NCBI RefSeq assembly: GCF_024139115.2
Contig: NC_085140.1
Span: 233,742,371 to 233,806,370, forward strand
Direction: 5' to 3'
DNA length: 64,000 bases
Origin: Armigeres subalbatus
Lineage: Eukaryota; Arthropoda; Insecta; Diptera; Culicidae
In this document: in pieces, positions 22,643-33,749 of the stretch
Layout: each line of letters starts with the position of its first letter
Numbering within the stretch: position 1 is the stretch's first letter
Position numbers and translations under genes: made by a program
Notes under the pieces: model-generated
What the model saw: only the letters and a program-made list of their open reading frames with translations
Told to the model about the DNA's origin: nothing
Databases searched by the model: none

Positions 22643-25235
22643 TTAGGCATGCTTGTCGATTGTTGCTCGGCTCGATTGTTCGACGTCGAAACGAGGACAT
22701 ACGAACAGTATGTGCTCTGCAGTTTCGTCAACACCTGGGCAGTCAGGGCAGACGGGGACCTCCGCGTGCCCAAACCTGTGGTGGTACTGTCGGAAACAGC
22801 CATGGCCTGACAGGAATTGTGTCAGATGGAAGTGAACCTCCCCATGGGGTCTCCCCACCCAGCTTGATATGTTAGGAATCAGCCGATGGGTCCACCTACC
22901 TTTCGAGGAGTTATCTCACTCGCGCTGCCATCTGGCAACCGAAGTCACCCTGGTACGCTCGCGGGCTCCTCTGGTGCCACGTAGGTCAAAACACTCCTCG
23001 TCTTCCCGGATGACCAGCCCGACTGGCATAATACTCGCTATCACGCAGGATGCGTCGTGCGATACCGTGCGGTAGGCCGATATCACCCTGAGACACATCA
23101 AGTGGTAGGTGCTCTCCAGTTTCTGCAGGTAACTGGTTACCCCCAGAGCTTTTGCCCAGGACGGGCCGCCGTACCTAAGAATAGATGCGGCAACGCCTGC
23201 CAGTAGCCTACGTCTACTGGCGCACACCTTGGAGCTGTTGGACATCATCCTCGATAATGCCGCCACAGCAGTCGAAGCCTTCTTGCACGCATATTCGACA
23301 TGGCTACCGAAGGTAAGCTTGTCGTCTATGATGACCCCAAGAATCTTCAGACTCCGCTTTGAAGTGATCGCGACGTCTCCCACGTGTACAACTGCATGTT
23401 GTGCCGACTTACGGTTGCTGACGATAACCACCTCCGTCTTATGTTGAGCGAGCTTCACACCAGGAGGGAACTTTAGCTTCAGAACCCCGTCATACATCAG
23501 GTTCTATAGTATCGGGCCCAGGATTGACCCTTGCGGGACTCCTGCGGTAATGGGAACACTTTTCTGACCGGCATCGGTCTCGTATAGCAGCACTCGGTTC
23601 TGGAAGTAGCTTTCCAAGATCCGGTACAGTCCCACCGGCAGGCTAAGCCGGTGTAACGAGAGCGCAATGGCATCCCAGCTTGCGCTGTTGAATGCGTTCT
23701 TCACGTCCAGTGTCACCAACGCACAGTATCGAATTCCTCGCCTTTTCCGTTGGATCGCTACATCTGCAGTCTTGAGCACTGAGTTGATAGCGTCCACCGT
23801 GGACTTACCCTTCCGAAAACCAAACTGGTTACTCGACAGGCCATCCGTACCCTCTGCGTACGGGGTGAGCCTGTTGAGGATGATCCTCTCGAGCAGTTTA
23901 CCCGTCGTGTCGATCAGGCAAATTGGTCTGTACGCCGATGGGTCGCCCGGAGGCTTCCCGGCCTGGAGCTTTGTTCATCGCAAGGGTGTTAGCCGCTGCG
24001 AGTAACTCTTCGTTCGTCACCGGAGCCACCATTTCGGCCACACTCCCAGCGCCTTGCAGCGCAGGAGGAGGCCAGGGACTTGTGGCTCGGGACGGAAAGA
24101 GTACTTCGATAATCCTCGCCAACCGGTCCGGTGACCGTTCGGGGGGTGAAGAGCCCCCTTTGGTCTTGGCCATCACGATCCTATAGGCGTCACCCCACGG
24201 ATTCGCATTGGCACCCTCGCACAGGTTGTCGAAGCACTCTCTCTTGCTGCTCTTAATGGCCTTGTTAAGGGCCAGTCTCGCAGCTTGAAACACTTCCCGG
24301 CGGACCGCTCTTTCCTCCTCGGTGCGGGCTCGGTGCATCCTACGTCTAGCCTTGAGGCAGGCTGATCGTAGGGCTGCAATTTCGGTACTCCACCAGTATG
24401 CCGGGCGTCTGCGTTTCTTGGCAGGGCTTTCCTCGGCATAGTAGCATCGCACGCGCATAATAGGACAGCTACCAGCGCACTACCGCTTAGACTGTCGGTG
24501 TTGGCCTCCAGTCCCAGGGCCGCGGTGAAAACTTCGCTGTCGAAGTGATTGGTCTTCCACCCACGGACCTGACAGGGATCGCCCGCCCTCGGACGCTGCA
24601 CACCATAGTTGATCTTGAAGCGAATTGCTAGGTGATCACTATGAGTGTAGCCCTCGTCTACCCTCCAGTCCAGGTCAGAGACCAGACCGAGGCTGACAAA
24701 CGTTACATCTATCCATGACTCGGCCCCATTTCTACGGAATGTGCTACTGGCTCCGTCATTGACAAGCACTGCGTCGAGTTTTGCAAGTGCCTCGAGTAAC
24801 GCTTGTCCCCTCTGATTGGTGCAGCGGCTGCCCCATTCCACTGCCCAAGCATTTAAGTCTCCCGCTATAACGAACGGGCTACGACCTACTAGGTCGGACG
24901 ATAGCCTGTCGATCATCTGGTTGAACTGTTCCATTGGCCACCTTGGTGGGGCGTAACACCCCATTGATCTTGGCTATCGCGACACCCTCCGCCGAGGAGT
25001 GTACAACCTCTTGAACGGGGTACCTTCCCGTTGTGCAGATTGCCGCCGACCTAGACCCGTCCGCCACCCAGTTGCCATTGTCGGCAGGGACGTTGTACGG
25101 GTCGGACAGGAGGGCGACATCGATCCTCGACTCCGAGAACGCCTGCCACAGCAGTTGCTGGGCAGGTGCACAGTGATTCAGATTCAGCTGTGTTATTTGC
25201 ACGGCTTTTTCCGATTGGCTTCTCCGAAGGGACAC
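22643..25235 (-). pseudogene. R1-type LINE ORF2: endonuclease and reverse transcriptase, broken
   Basis: Read from high to low coordinates. The APE endonuclease starts at 25235 (ITQLNLNHCAPAQQLLWQAF), shifts frame near 24900, and shows GDLNAWAVEWGS and HSDHLAIRF. The RT N-terminal part is 24458-23898 (YWWSTEIAALRSACLKARRR, then NKAPG followed by a frameshift). The palm is 23797-23504 (LVTLDVKNAFNSASW, GVPQGSILGP). The thumb is 23497-22916 (KILGVIIDDKLTFGSHVEYA). A C-terminal finger lies at 22858-22643 (CPDCPGVDETAEHILFVCPR). Between GVPQGSILGP and LAQHKTE the segment that should carry the two catalytic Asp is missing. At least four breaks make it dead. Confidence 0.85.
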
Positions 25236-26049
25236 GCAGGCCCGCCCATAGCATGGTTCCGGGCCTGCTTCTTACTGGCGCAGATAAGGCACCTAGGTGC
25301 CTTGTCGCATTCCTGCACCTTGTGTCCCTCCTCGCCGCAGCGACGACACATCTTGCTTCGGTCTGGGCCCTTGCAGTTATAAGACTGACTCAAGGCACCG
25401 GTAGCACTGTTCACTGAAGGTGGCTGGAGCACGCTTACTGAGCATACTGACCAGCCGATCTTCAGCTTCCCTTTCTCAATGACCTTTTTGGCGTCAGCCA
25501 CCGGTAGGCTGAGATAGGCTACCTGCGTACCAAAGAATCCACCTCTTAGACGTACAGAGGACCGCTCAACCTCTGTGCCGCACTGCTCTTTGACGGCAGA
25601 GACGACGTCTTACGCGGTCGTGACCTCGTCCAGCTGCTTACACTGGAGGGTCACTTCCGCACCCAACGACCTGACCTTGACCTGACCTGACTTCATCTTC
25701 TTCGTAGGTCGAGGGGTGTTTGACTTCCGCACCCTACTGACCAGTTGCCAAGGATTCACATCCCATTCGGCGGGTACCGATGGCTGGCCAGCTGGGGCCA
25801 GCTTGTGGCTCAGCAACTTGTGCCTGTCTCCGGTGCACTATCCAGTCGACGCTTCGCCCTAATGGTAGCGCGTTTGGGTCGCTTCGAACTTGGCGTTTTC
25901 TTACCCTCACTGGCCGTAAGGGCGGTCGCCTCTTTCGCCGCAGTAACACCGCTAGGGGAGGAGAGGGCCTTGGTCTGCGTACCTTTGGCTACCTTCTCTG
26001 CTGCCGCTACACGCCTGATATAAGCGTCCTGTTCTTGTCCTGTTCTCAA
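25193..26049 (-). pseudogene. R1-type LINE ORF1 with zinc knuckles, broken
   Basis: The C-terminal piece (25501-25193) carries CRRCGEEGHKVQEC followed by a second Cys/His cluster (CLICASKK...NHAMGGPAC), the gag-like nucleic-acid binding end of R1-clade ORF1. It overlaps the ORF2 start by about 40 bases. The N-terminal pieces (25610-25816 and 25810-26049) are Lys/Ala/Ser-rich and separated by frameshifts. Confidence 0.75.
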
Positions 26050-26180
26050 TGCGCTACCGCGCTCCCTCGTGTGTAGTTCATTTAGCCGCCTAGCCCTTCA
26101 ACTGCCGTTGATACGCTATCGTTTCCAGCGAGCACCGCACGAAGGCGAACTGGACGTCGGGGTCGGGAGGCCGGTATGTA

Positions 26181-26890
26181 GGATTGTGCCACGTTTGGCC
26201 TAAAGTCGTTTGGCCTAATGCCGTTTGGCATAAGGTCATTTGGCCTAAAGTCATTTGGCCTAATGGTCGGTTGGCCTAATGGTCGTTTGGCTTAAAGGTA
26301 CATATAGGCGTAAACGACTGAAATATATTGTTATATGAAATTCTTTTTGTAGGTGCAAAATAAAGCCATGTGCATGTGATCAAAAAGCGAAATACAAACT
26401 AACGTTAAAATATTGCAAATCAGTTTTATAATACAGTAAAACCAGGAATTTATAAAAAGGAAGGTATAAAAAACGATGAATGAGATATGTTTTGGCATTG
26501 TCGACATATGAAAACAGTATAACTTGAAAGAACTGATCATGCTTCAAAGAAGGCATCAACATTTTTGGAAAATGCTTGTCATATGCAATACCAAAGCAAC
26601 ATGCAGTAAAACTCGAAAGAACATACCGTATGTGACTGAAGATGACTATCGGATAATGTTGTTATACACCTAATAGTAATGTGGATTCCCAAATATAGCA
26701 TTAAATAAAATATTAACATTTTCACATATTTTACTACAAAGAATAATTTTCGTTTTTCAAATTATGCCAAACGACCATTAGGCCAAACGACTTTAGGCCA
26801 AATAACCATTAGGCCAAACGACTCTAGGCCAAATGACCATTAGGCCAAACGGCCTTATGCCAAACGACTTTAGGCCAAATGACCTACAAC
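26181..26890. mobile_element. Foldback element of TTTGGCCTAA units with 11-bp target repeat
   Basis: About 710 bp. The left 100 bases are repeats of TTTGGCCTAAAGTCG-like words; the right 130 bases are the same words inverted (TTAGGCCAAACGAC). The interior is AT-rich and has no transposase. CCGGTATGTAG occurs directly on both sides (26170-26180 and 26891-26901) inside the R1-type LINE, so this is a real insertion with an 11-bp target duplication. That size would suit a Mutator-like element better than hAT (8) or mariner (2). Confidence 0.8.
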
Positions 26891-26901
26891 CGGTATGTAG
26901 A

Positions 26902-28437
26902 CCTCACGCCCATCGACGCTTGATCACTCCGGAATAATCAGTCGAAGATTCATAAGGCGCCAGTTATGAATTTCGATAGTCCAATTCACTGAGTGAGGGT
27001 TTGTAGAAACCGCTCACAATAGATAACGAACAACGATAAAAGAGAGGCAAATACTGTTCCGAATCATAACAAGCCATGATAACAAATTTATCAAACTTGT
27101 ATACAAGTGCGCTTTGTTTTCGCTCATTTCGTGTTGGTTACTACACAGCTGTGTAGAATAAGTTGAAATGCATCATCAGAGCCAGTGATCCCCGCATTTG
27201 GAGCTTTCTAAAAGAAATTTTTCAAGGGGTATAGGCTTTCCGTATAGCATCCCGAATCAGTTCTCTATCATGACCGCTTGCGAAAAAAGTCTCTCGCGGT
27301 ATGCTACATATCGTATATGTATACAGAGATGATAAGTGAGATACTTGTTCATTCTCTTAAGGATTCAATCCCTGATTTTGATACCCCACCCTCCCCACGT
27401 AACTTATTACTTATTATTAACTTGGTCTGACTTCCTTATTTCCCCTAAAGCGTTACTTTTTGTATGAGTGATTCCATTTTTGGTATGACTCGTAACACTT
27501 TAATTTATCCGCGCCTTAACCCTACAGCGGTACGTATTGTGTGAACAGTTTCTATGATTTTAATTAAACAAAATCATTACTGGTAGGCTAATCGGCTCAT
27601 TTTCGCCTGTTAGCCTGTAGCGTAGTACATAAGTTTAGTCAGGTCAGGTTTGTACCCACCTTCCTACAAAAACAAGGTCTTACTTTTGAACAATACTACT
27701 TAATACTATGTGTTGTAGCTATTATCTCTGATACTAATAGCACCTAAAAGATTACCTTTAGGAAATGCTTAAAAAGACCTAGCGACCTAGTGTTGATACT
27801 TGTTTGACGACTAGTGGCAAATCATTCCAGGCCAACGTTCCGGCTATTAAAGCACTTTAATGATATTAGGTAGGTACCTGGGTATTTATTTCTCAAGATA
27901 AAGATATGCCATTTAAGAAAATAGTCTGAATATAGTTACCTGGTTTAGTATGCGAAATTGCCCACTGGCTAATGTATCCGAAGCGGTTTATGACAAATCG
28001 ATGCGGCAATCCTTGCTGCCTGTGAAATATGATTTCCTTTGTTCACTGGAATTTCGCTTTTTGCACTTGATACACGAAGTGGCCTTCTTCAAACTATGTA
28101 TTTGTTATTGACAACACCACAACAAAATGCACCAAACGTAGAACAAAATATTATACTCGATAACACGCGAGTCACAGCAAAAATCACGCGATTAGCTAAG
28201 ATAAAAATAGGCCTTCACGGCATTCAACACACAGCTCAAGCTTTTGTTTGTTTCATTGGTCACTGGCTGATCGTCATTTTGAGCAGTAGGCTATAATCTG
28301 CTTTGGAGTTTTCACAGAAGACTTTTTGAATAAAATTTTCAGTACCTAGTAGGTAATTATCAATCGGAAATATTCGAAACACCAGACGAAATGGTAACAC
28401 CATCTAATATCCACGATACTGAAAGCTAAACTGCAAA
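26902..28437. other. Mostly unrecognised non-coding DNA
   Basis: The first tens of bases are the 5' continuation of the R1-type LINE. A decayed copy of the TTACGTAACGC MITE family may lie at 27395-27545. The 85-codon ORF at 28039-28296 has no motif. No gene is supported. Confidence 0.4.
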
Positions 28438-28881
28438 TACTTTCTGCAGAGTCTATTATAAATAGAGTTACGCAAAGAGTGAAGCCAAATCTACCTATTG
28501 AACTGTCAAACCGTCTACCTATCGAGCAAAGTAAACAAATGATTGTTGGTAAGGCGGAAGTATTGTTATCGCCTGATGATTATTATGGCGAATTAAAACT
28601 CATGAATTGAAATGTATTAGATTTGTTCTAGAAACAGCTTCTAAAAACTTCAATACGCCCCCCAATAAAGTTGCAACAAGAAACTCACGTGTTTGCACTC
28701 TGTAGGTGACTCTGGTTATCGAATTAAAAAGCTTTAGAAGTGATCACTCCCGTGAAGTCACTTGAAGGGTTGAACAAGAATGAAAGTTTTCAACATAATA
28801 ACAAGAGCATCATTCAGAATAAGAGTAAGAAGATCCTCTTTGCGCAACTCTATATAATAGACTCTGACTTTCTGCTGGTTG
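28438..28881. repeat. Inverted repeat pair, about 45-base arms
   Basis: Left arm around 28444-28481 (GCAGAGTCTATTATAAATAG and following) is mirrored at about 28833-28880 (ACTCTATATAATAGACTCTG). About 350 bases lie between the arms. Likely a decayed non-autonomous DNA element. Confidence 0.5.
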
Positions 28882-29098
28882 AACTGAACTCTCAGAACTG
28901 AACTAACCGAGACCGACGATCCCAACGGCTGACATCGCTGACATCCAACATGCATAAACAAAGCAACTACATGCAAAAACATCCGTCAAATGACATTTTG
29001 TGAACACGTATAAATATTATACAACTAATGAAAACTAGTCTGATGTGATAAAAATAACCTAAAATACAGTACGGTCTTCAGTTAGCCTTGCGAGTAAT

Positions 29099-29241
29099 GG
29101 GCCTTTTCACGAGACGTTTAAAAACAGCTGATTTTATCGTCAATTGACAGTTCTTATATGAAAGTGACAGCTTCGGACTTGCAGGCCTGTTCAGCGGTTG
29201 TAAACAAGTGCAGTCTCGGCAGTGTCACATGAAAAGGCCTA
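29099..29241. mobile_element. Short MITE with GGCCTTTTCA ends
   Basis: GGGCCTTTTCACGAGACG at the left is mirrored by CACATGAAAAGGCCTAT at the right. It abuts the next MITE directly. Confidence 0.5.
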
Positions 29242-29409
29242 TAGCCTATTCAGATTACGCCATTAATGACATAATAATTGGCGTTTCAGGGTAAATACGC
29301 TTTATGATGTCATTATTTACGTAATATTCCATACATTTTGCGCTGTCAAAAGATACCCGCCAAAAAGAGTTTATTACGAACAATTATTACGAGAGAGCTT
29401 TCGTTCTAA
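29242..29409. mobile_element. TAGCCTATTCAGATTA MITE, copy 1
   Basis: Starts TAGCCTATTCAGATTACGCC and ends GAGAGAGCTTTCGTTCTAA. The same sequence, inverted, forms the centre of the foldback (41873-42049). The first 15 bases equal the terminus of the large element that begins at 29410. Confidence 0.75.
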
Positions 29410-31326
29410 TAGCCTATTCAGATTGGGCTATTTATGACTTTGTTAAGTAAGAGGGTATCCAATTATTACGAGGTGTTCAGACTGCAGCAAGATAATATAT
29501 CTTGACGTTTCCATGTTTCCTCATTTGCACGCTAATACAGGGTTGAATTCAAGGAGAGTTTTAAAATTTATTTTGCGAAATCAAGCATTTGTGTCGCGAC
29601 AATGGAACATTTTTTTCTGATCAAAGTTTCTACGAAAAAAAATATGAAAAGGGATTTTCGAAGAATATTTGAAGCTCTCATTAAGGATAATGGGCGAAGC
29701 TACATTCATTAGTTGGGTGCGCCGTTCTTCGGGGAATCAGACTATTCCTCAATTTATTTTTAAGTTTAAAAGTATTTTTATTCTGTACTATGATCGAACG
29801 GAGATTTGATAGAAAAATTTAGATACTTTTGGGAATTCTCACAAATAAATAAAAAAAGGACGACTGGACCAATTTTCAAGAAATATTATCGAACTAAAAT
29901 GTATTTCCACCAGTATCTCAATGTATATGAAGGGCAACTCAGCAATTTATTTTTTTTTCAAAAATGGAAACTGAACCATTGCGTTCTACTCGACAATCAA
30001 TGATACAGCTTCTAACAAAATCGAATCGTGTGAATGTGATATAATTTAAACTGGATTTTGGATGAATTAATGCATTACCAATCCATGTTTTATTTAAGGT
30101 TATTGTACTTTATATATACATCTCATTCAAATCGTACAGTTGTCCCACGTGAAAAATGTTGAAATCCAAAGTATATTAAGCCATTCAAGGAGCAGAATTG
30201 AAACAATTTATGAAATCATGTTTATTCGTCAAATATATTCGTTTTACAACCGTTCCTACGTTTTAAATTGTCTTCCGCATTGGCCCTTGAACTTTGAAAA
30301 TTTATTCGATTTGTTCTATTAAATCTACACTGACAAAAATCCAATCATATCCATTATGTGTGGCACACATAAATTTTGACTACCGTGGACCCCCGGTAAT
30401 ATGACCGATTTTAATCTGAACACTTTTTAATTTGAACCCCGTTCGTTTGAACATCGTTCAAATTAAAAATGGTTCAAACGTCATTTAACACGTGGAATCA
30501 AGTAAAGAAAAATGGAACATCGTGAAACGGAATGCAGAATCAAAACAAACCAGCAAAGAGAGCAGCCAGGAACGAGGGGCTGTCAACTTACGTATTTACG
30601 ATTCATCTGCCTGAATTGAAAGAACGTATTGAGGAATTATTTTGTATTTCCGTATTTTTTCACGTATTGAAGTATTTTTTGGTATTTTTGTATTATAGTG
30701 TATTAAGTTCATCATTATTTGTATTTTACATGTATTCTCACCATGAATTGTATTTTTCGCGTATTGTTGAAGGTATTATTTCGTCGAAACAAAATCCTTC
30801 ATGCAACCAATGATAACTTTTTTTTGAGTTTTCACGCAGTACACAGCAAAAAAAGTTGTTGAATATTACATCGAAATCGCTGCAACCCGGTGAATCCGTC
30901 AGATGTTGAATATTACACTGCGCGACGTACTCAAGAGCTTGCTGTGTAATAAACAAGAGCGATGTAATTTCTTTCGATGTAATAAATAAGATGATGTAAT
31001 CGAAAGGGATGTAAATTAATGTGATGTAAAACCATCCGAAATGTATTATACTGAATTAAATAATTTTGATAATTAAATTTTCATAGGGTGGAATATTCAG
31101 TTTTTTATTCTTTATTGAATTTGCATCTAAAAATACAATTTTATAGTTCACATTTTTTTTTCTTTTGCATACAATTTCTATAGAGAAAATTATTTTTATG
31201 CCGACAGACCGGGTTATTTTTTTATACAGCTGAAACGGCATAGCGAAATTCAACATATTGAATGATTGATTTCGCTGTCGGTTAACATTTTTCTCGCATC
31301 GTTAGTATTGTTCGCCTATTGGAGAC

Positions 31327-31518
31327 CTATATAGAGTAATGATTCGTTGTCCTGCTCGGGCCATCCGCAGCGTAATGGGTGATGGAAATATCACTCAGGG
31401 GTAGCATGTCGCCTTGAATATGATCTTCCGATTCTGTGAAATGACATGACGAAAGGTGAGGCTGCTCAATCGAAACTACCAGGCTTATTTGAGATGAATC
31501 ACCACCGTGGAAATAACA
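31327..31518 (-). CDS. Unidentified coding-like segment, left of array
   Basis: Minus-strand open stretch of about 63 codons with stop TAG at 31329-31327 and no ATG start, so probably an exon. It reads with protein-like composition (QPHLSSCHFTESEDHIQGD, then MLPLSDISITHYAADGPS). No domain recognised. It may be part of the same gene as 38955-39166, captured by or belonging to the host element. Low certainty that it is coding. Confidence 0.3.
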   Translation of the reverse strand, partial: CYFHGGDSSQISLVVSIEQPHLSSCHFTESEDHIQGDMLPLSDISITHYAADGPSRTTNHYSI

Positions 31519-32499
31519 TCACCGTGCGGCGCGGACGTAGGTGTTCTTGGACGACATCAAACACTGAAAACAGGTATTCGCAATGATAGGTATTATATCT
31601 GGGTAGATTCATTTAACATGTTTGGTTATTCTACGAAATAACATATAAGACTATCACTGATGATTCACCAGGAAGTAAAGAAGTTAACGGGAAGAACCTC
31701 CGCAAATTACGAAGGGAATCCTTCTTCCGGCATTGCAAAGCATATCTTTCTGGGATTCTGGGAAGCGAATCCTTCTGGGGTTTTGAAAGGGATTTCTTCT
31801 GGGATTTCAAAATAAATCCTTCTGGGTTCCTGAAAGGATTCCTTCTTGGATTTCGAAGCGAATCTTTTTGGTTTCGGGAGCGAATTCTTCAGGTGTTTGA
31901 AAGCGTGTTCTCTGGGATTCAGAAGTGAATCTTTCTGGGATTCTGAAACAAATCCTTCTGTGATTCTGTAGCGAATCCTTCTGAGTTTCTGAAGGGATCC
32001 CTCCTGGGATTAAGATACAAACTCGTCTGAGATTCAGAGGCTAATCTTTAAATATTGGATTTGGAAACAATTGCGTCTGGGTTTTCAAAGTGAATCTTCT
32101 GAGATTCCAAAGCGAATCCTTTTAGGATTCGGAAAGGGATTTCGAAAAGAATCTTTTTGGAATTACAAAAGGAATCCTGTTTAGTGAATTGAAAATCCTT
32201 TTCGGATTCCAAAGAGATTTCGTTTGGGATTCCGGAGGGAATCCTTCTTATATTCAGAAGAAAGTAGTTACGGGACTCCGAAGGTAATTCTTTTGAGATT
32301 CTTAAAATAATTCGTCTGCTAGGCTTCTTTTTGGAAAAGCTAAAGGAATCTTGAAAGGAATCCTTTTGAAATTCCGCAGATAATCTGAAGAGATTTTTTC
32401 TACGATTCGTAAGCGAAAGACTCCGAAGAAAATCCTTCCGAGATCCCGAAAGGCATCGTTTTGGGATTCTGAAGGGAAACCTTTTCGGATTCCGAAGGG

Positions 32500-33480
32500 G
32501 ATTCTTTTGAGATTCCAAAAGGAATTCCTAGGAGATTTCAAAAAGAAGTCTTTGGAGATTCCAAAGGGAATCCTTTTATGATTTCCAAAGGAATCATTTT
32601 GGGACCCCTAGGGATTTTTTTTGGGATACCGGATTCCGGAGGGATTTGGGATTTGAGAATTTTGAAGTGAATTGGAAATCCTTTACGGATTCCAAAGGAA
32701 TTCCCGTCGAAAGCCCGACAAGATTCTCGTAGAACTCCCGACAGTATTCCCGTCAATATCCCGACAGGATTTTCGTCGGATTCCCATAAGAATTCCTATC
32801 AAAATCCCGATAAGATTCGCGCCGGAATCCCGATAAGATTCCCGCAGGAATCCTGAAAAGAGTCCCGCAGAAAGGATTCCCGTCGAAATCTCGGTAGGAT
32901 TCCCGTTGGAATCCCAACAGGATTACCGTTACAATCCCGAACGGATTCCAGAGAGGATTTCCGAAAGATTCCGACGGGAATCCTTTCGGGGTTCCGACGG
33001 GAATCCTTTCGGGATTCCGACGGGAATCCATTCGGGATTCCGACGGGAATCCTTTCGGAATTCCAACGGTAATCCAGTCGGGATTCCAACGGGAATCCTA
33101 CCAAGATTTTGGGATTCTGGCGGGAATCTTATCGGGATTCCGGCGGGAATCTTATCGGGATTCCGGCGCGAATCTTATCGGGATTTTGGAGGGAATTCTT
33201 ATCGGAATCCGACGGAAATCCTGTCGGAATATTGACGGGAATTCTGTCGGGAGTTCTACGGACTTTCGACGGGAATCCCTTTGGAATCCGAAAAGGATTT
33301 CCAATTCACTTCAAAATCTCAAAAGTATTTACCTTTGAAATCCTCAAATTCTAAATCCTTCCGGAATCTAGTATCCCAACAAAAATCCCCAAGGGTTCCA
33401 AAACGATTTCTTTCGAAATCATGAAAGGATTCCCTTTGGAATCTCCAAAGAATTCTTTTTGGAATCTTTTAAAAATTCCT
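32500..33480. repeat. Inverted repeat within the minisatellite, centre near 32985
   Basis: A non-repetitive marker, GAAGTGAATTGGAAATCC, at about 32665-32685 recurs inverted as GGATTTCCAATTCACTTC at about 33296-33313. The diverged units between them mirror each other (CCGATAAGATTC versus GAATCTTATCGG). Arms of about 480 bases meet near 32985. Confidence 0.7.
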
Positions 33481-33586
33481 TTCGGGATTCCTATAGGAAT
33501 TATTTCGGGATTCCGACGGGAATCCTTTCGGTATTCCGACGGGAATCCTCTCGGGATTCCGACAGGAATCCTCTCGGGATTGGGAA

Positions 33587-33749
33587 AATCCATTAATTAC
33601 GTAACGCAAAAATTGGACTTTTCCAACCTCCCCTCCCCCCTATGTCACACTTTTTGTATAAAGCTTCTGAAAATTTTGTATGGATCGTCACACTTCACTC
33701 AACCCCCCTACTCCCTCTAAGCGTTACGTAATTTGTGGACGTTCCCATT
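33587..33749. mobile_element. TTACGTAACGC MITE inserted in the minisatellite
   Basis: CATTAATTACGTAACGC at the left and GCGTTACGTAATTTGTGG at the right interrupt the 23-bp array. The interior has CCTCCCCTCCCCCC. Same family as the copies at 21071 and 45003. Confidence 0.8.

Larger units (their letters stand above)
21735..26180 (-). mobile_element. Defective R1-type LINE (minus strand)
   Basis: Runs on the minus strand from ORF1 (25193-26049 and beyond) through ORF2 (22643-25235) into a 3' region to about 21735. The 3' region has imperfect repeats of about 38 bp built on CATACCATGTGAGTCTGACT (22036-22400) and a tRNA-like word TGGATTCGAACCATGG near 21770. The 5' part is split by the element at 26181-26890 and continues a short way after 26901. 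Both ORFs are frameshifted and the catalytic YADD box is deleted, so it cannot move by itself. GC is clearly higher than in the flanks. Confidence 0.8.

Noticed and set aside
22400..22875. Plus-strand ORFs of 75 and 129 codons
   Set aside because: They are antisense shadows of the 3' part of the R1-type LINE.
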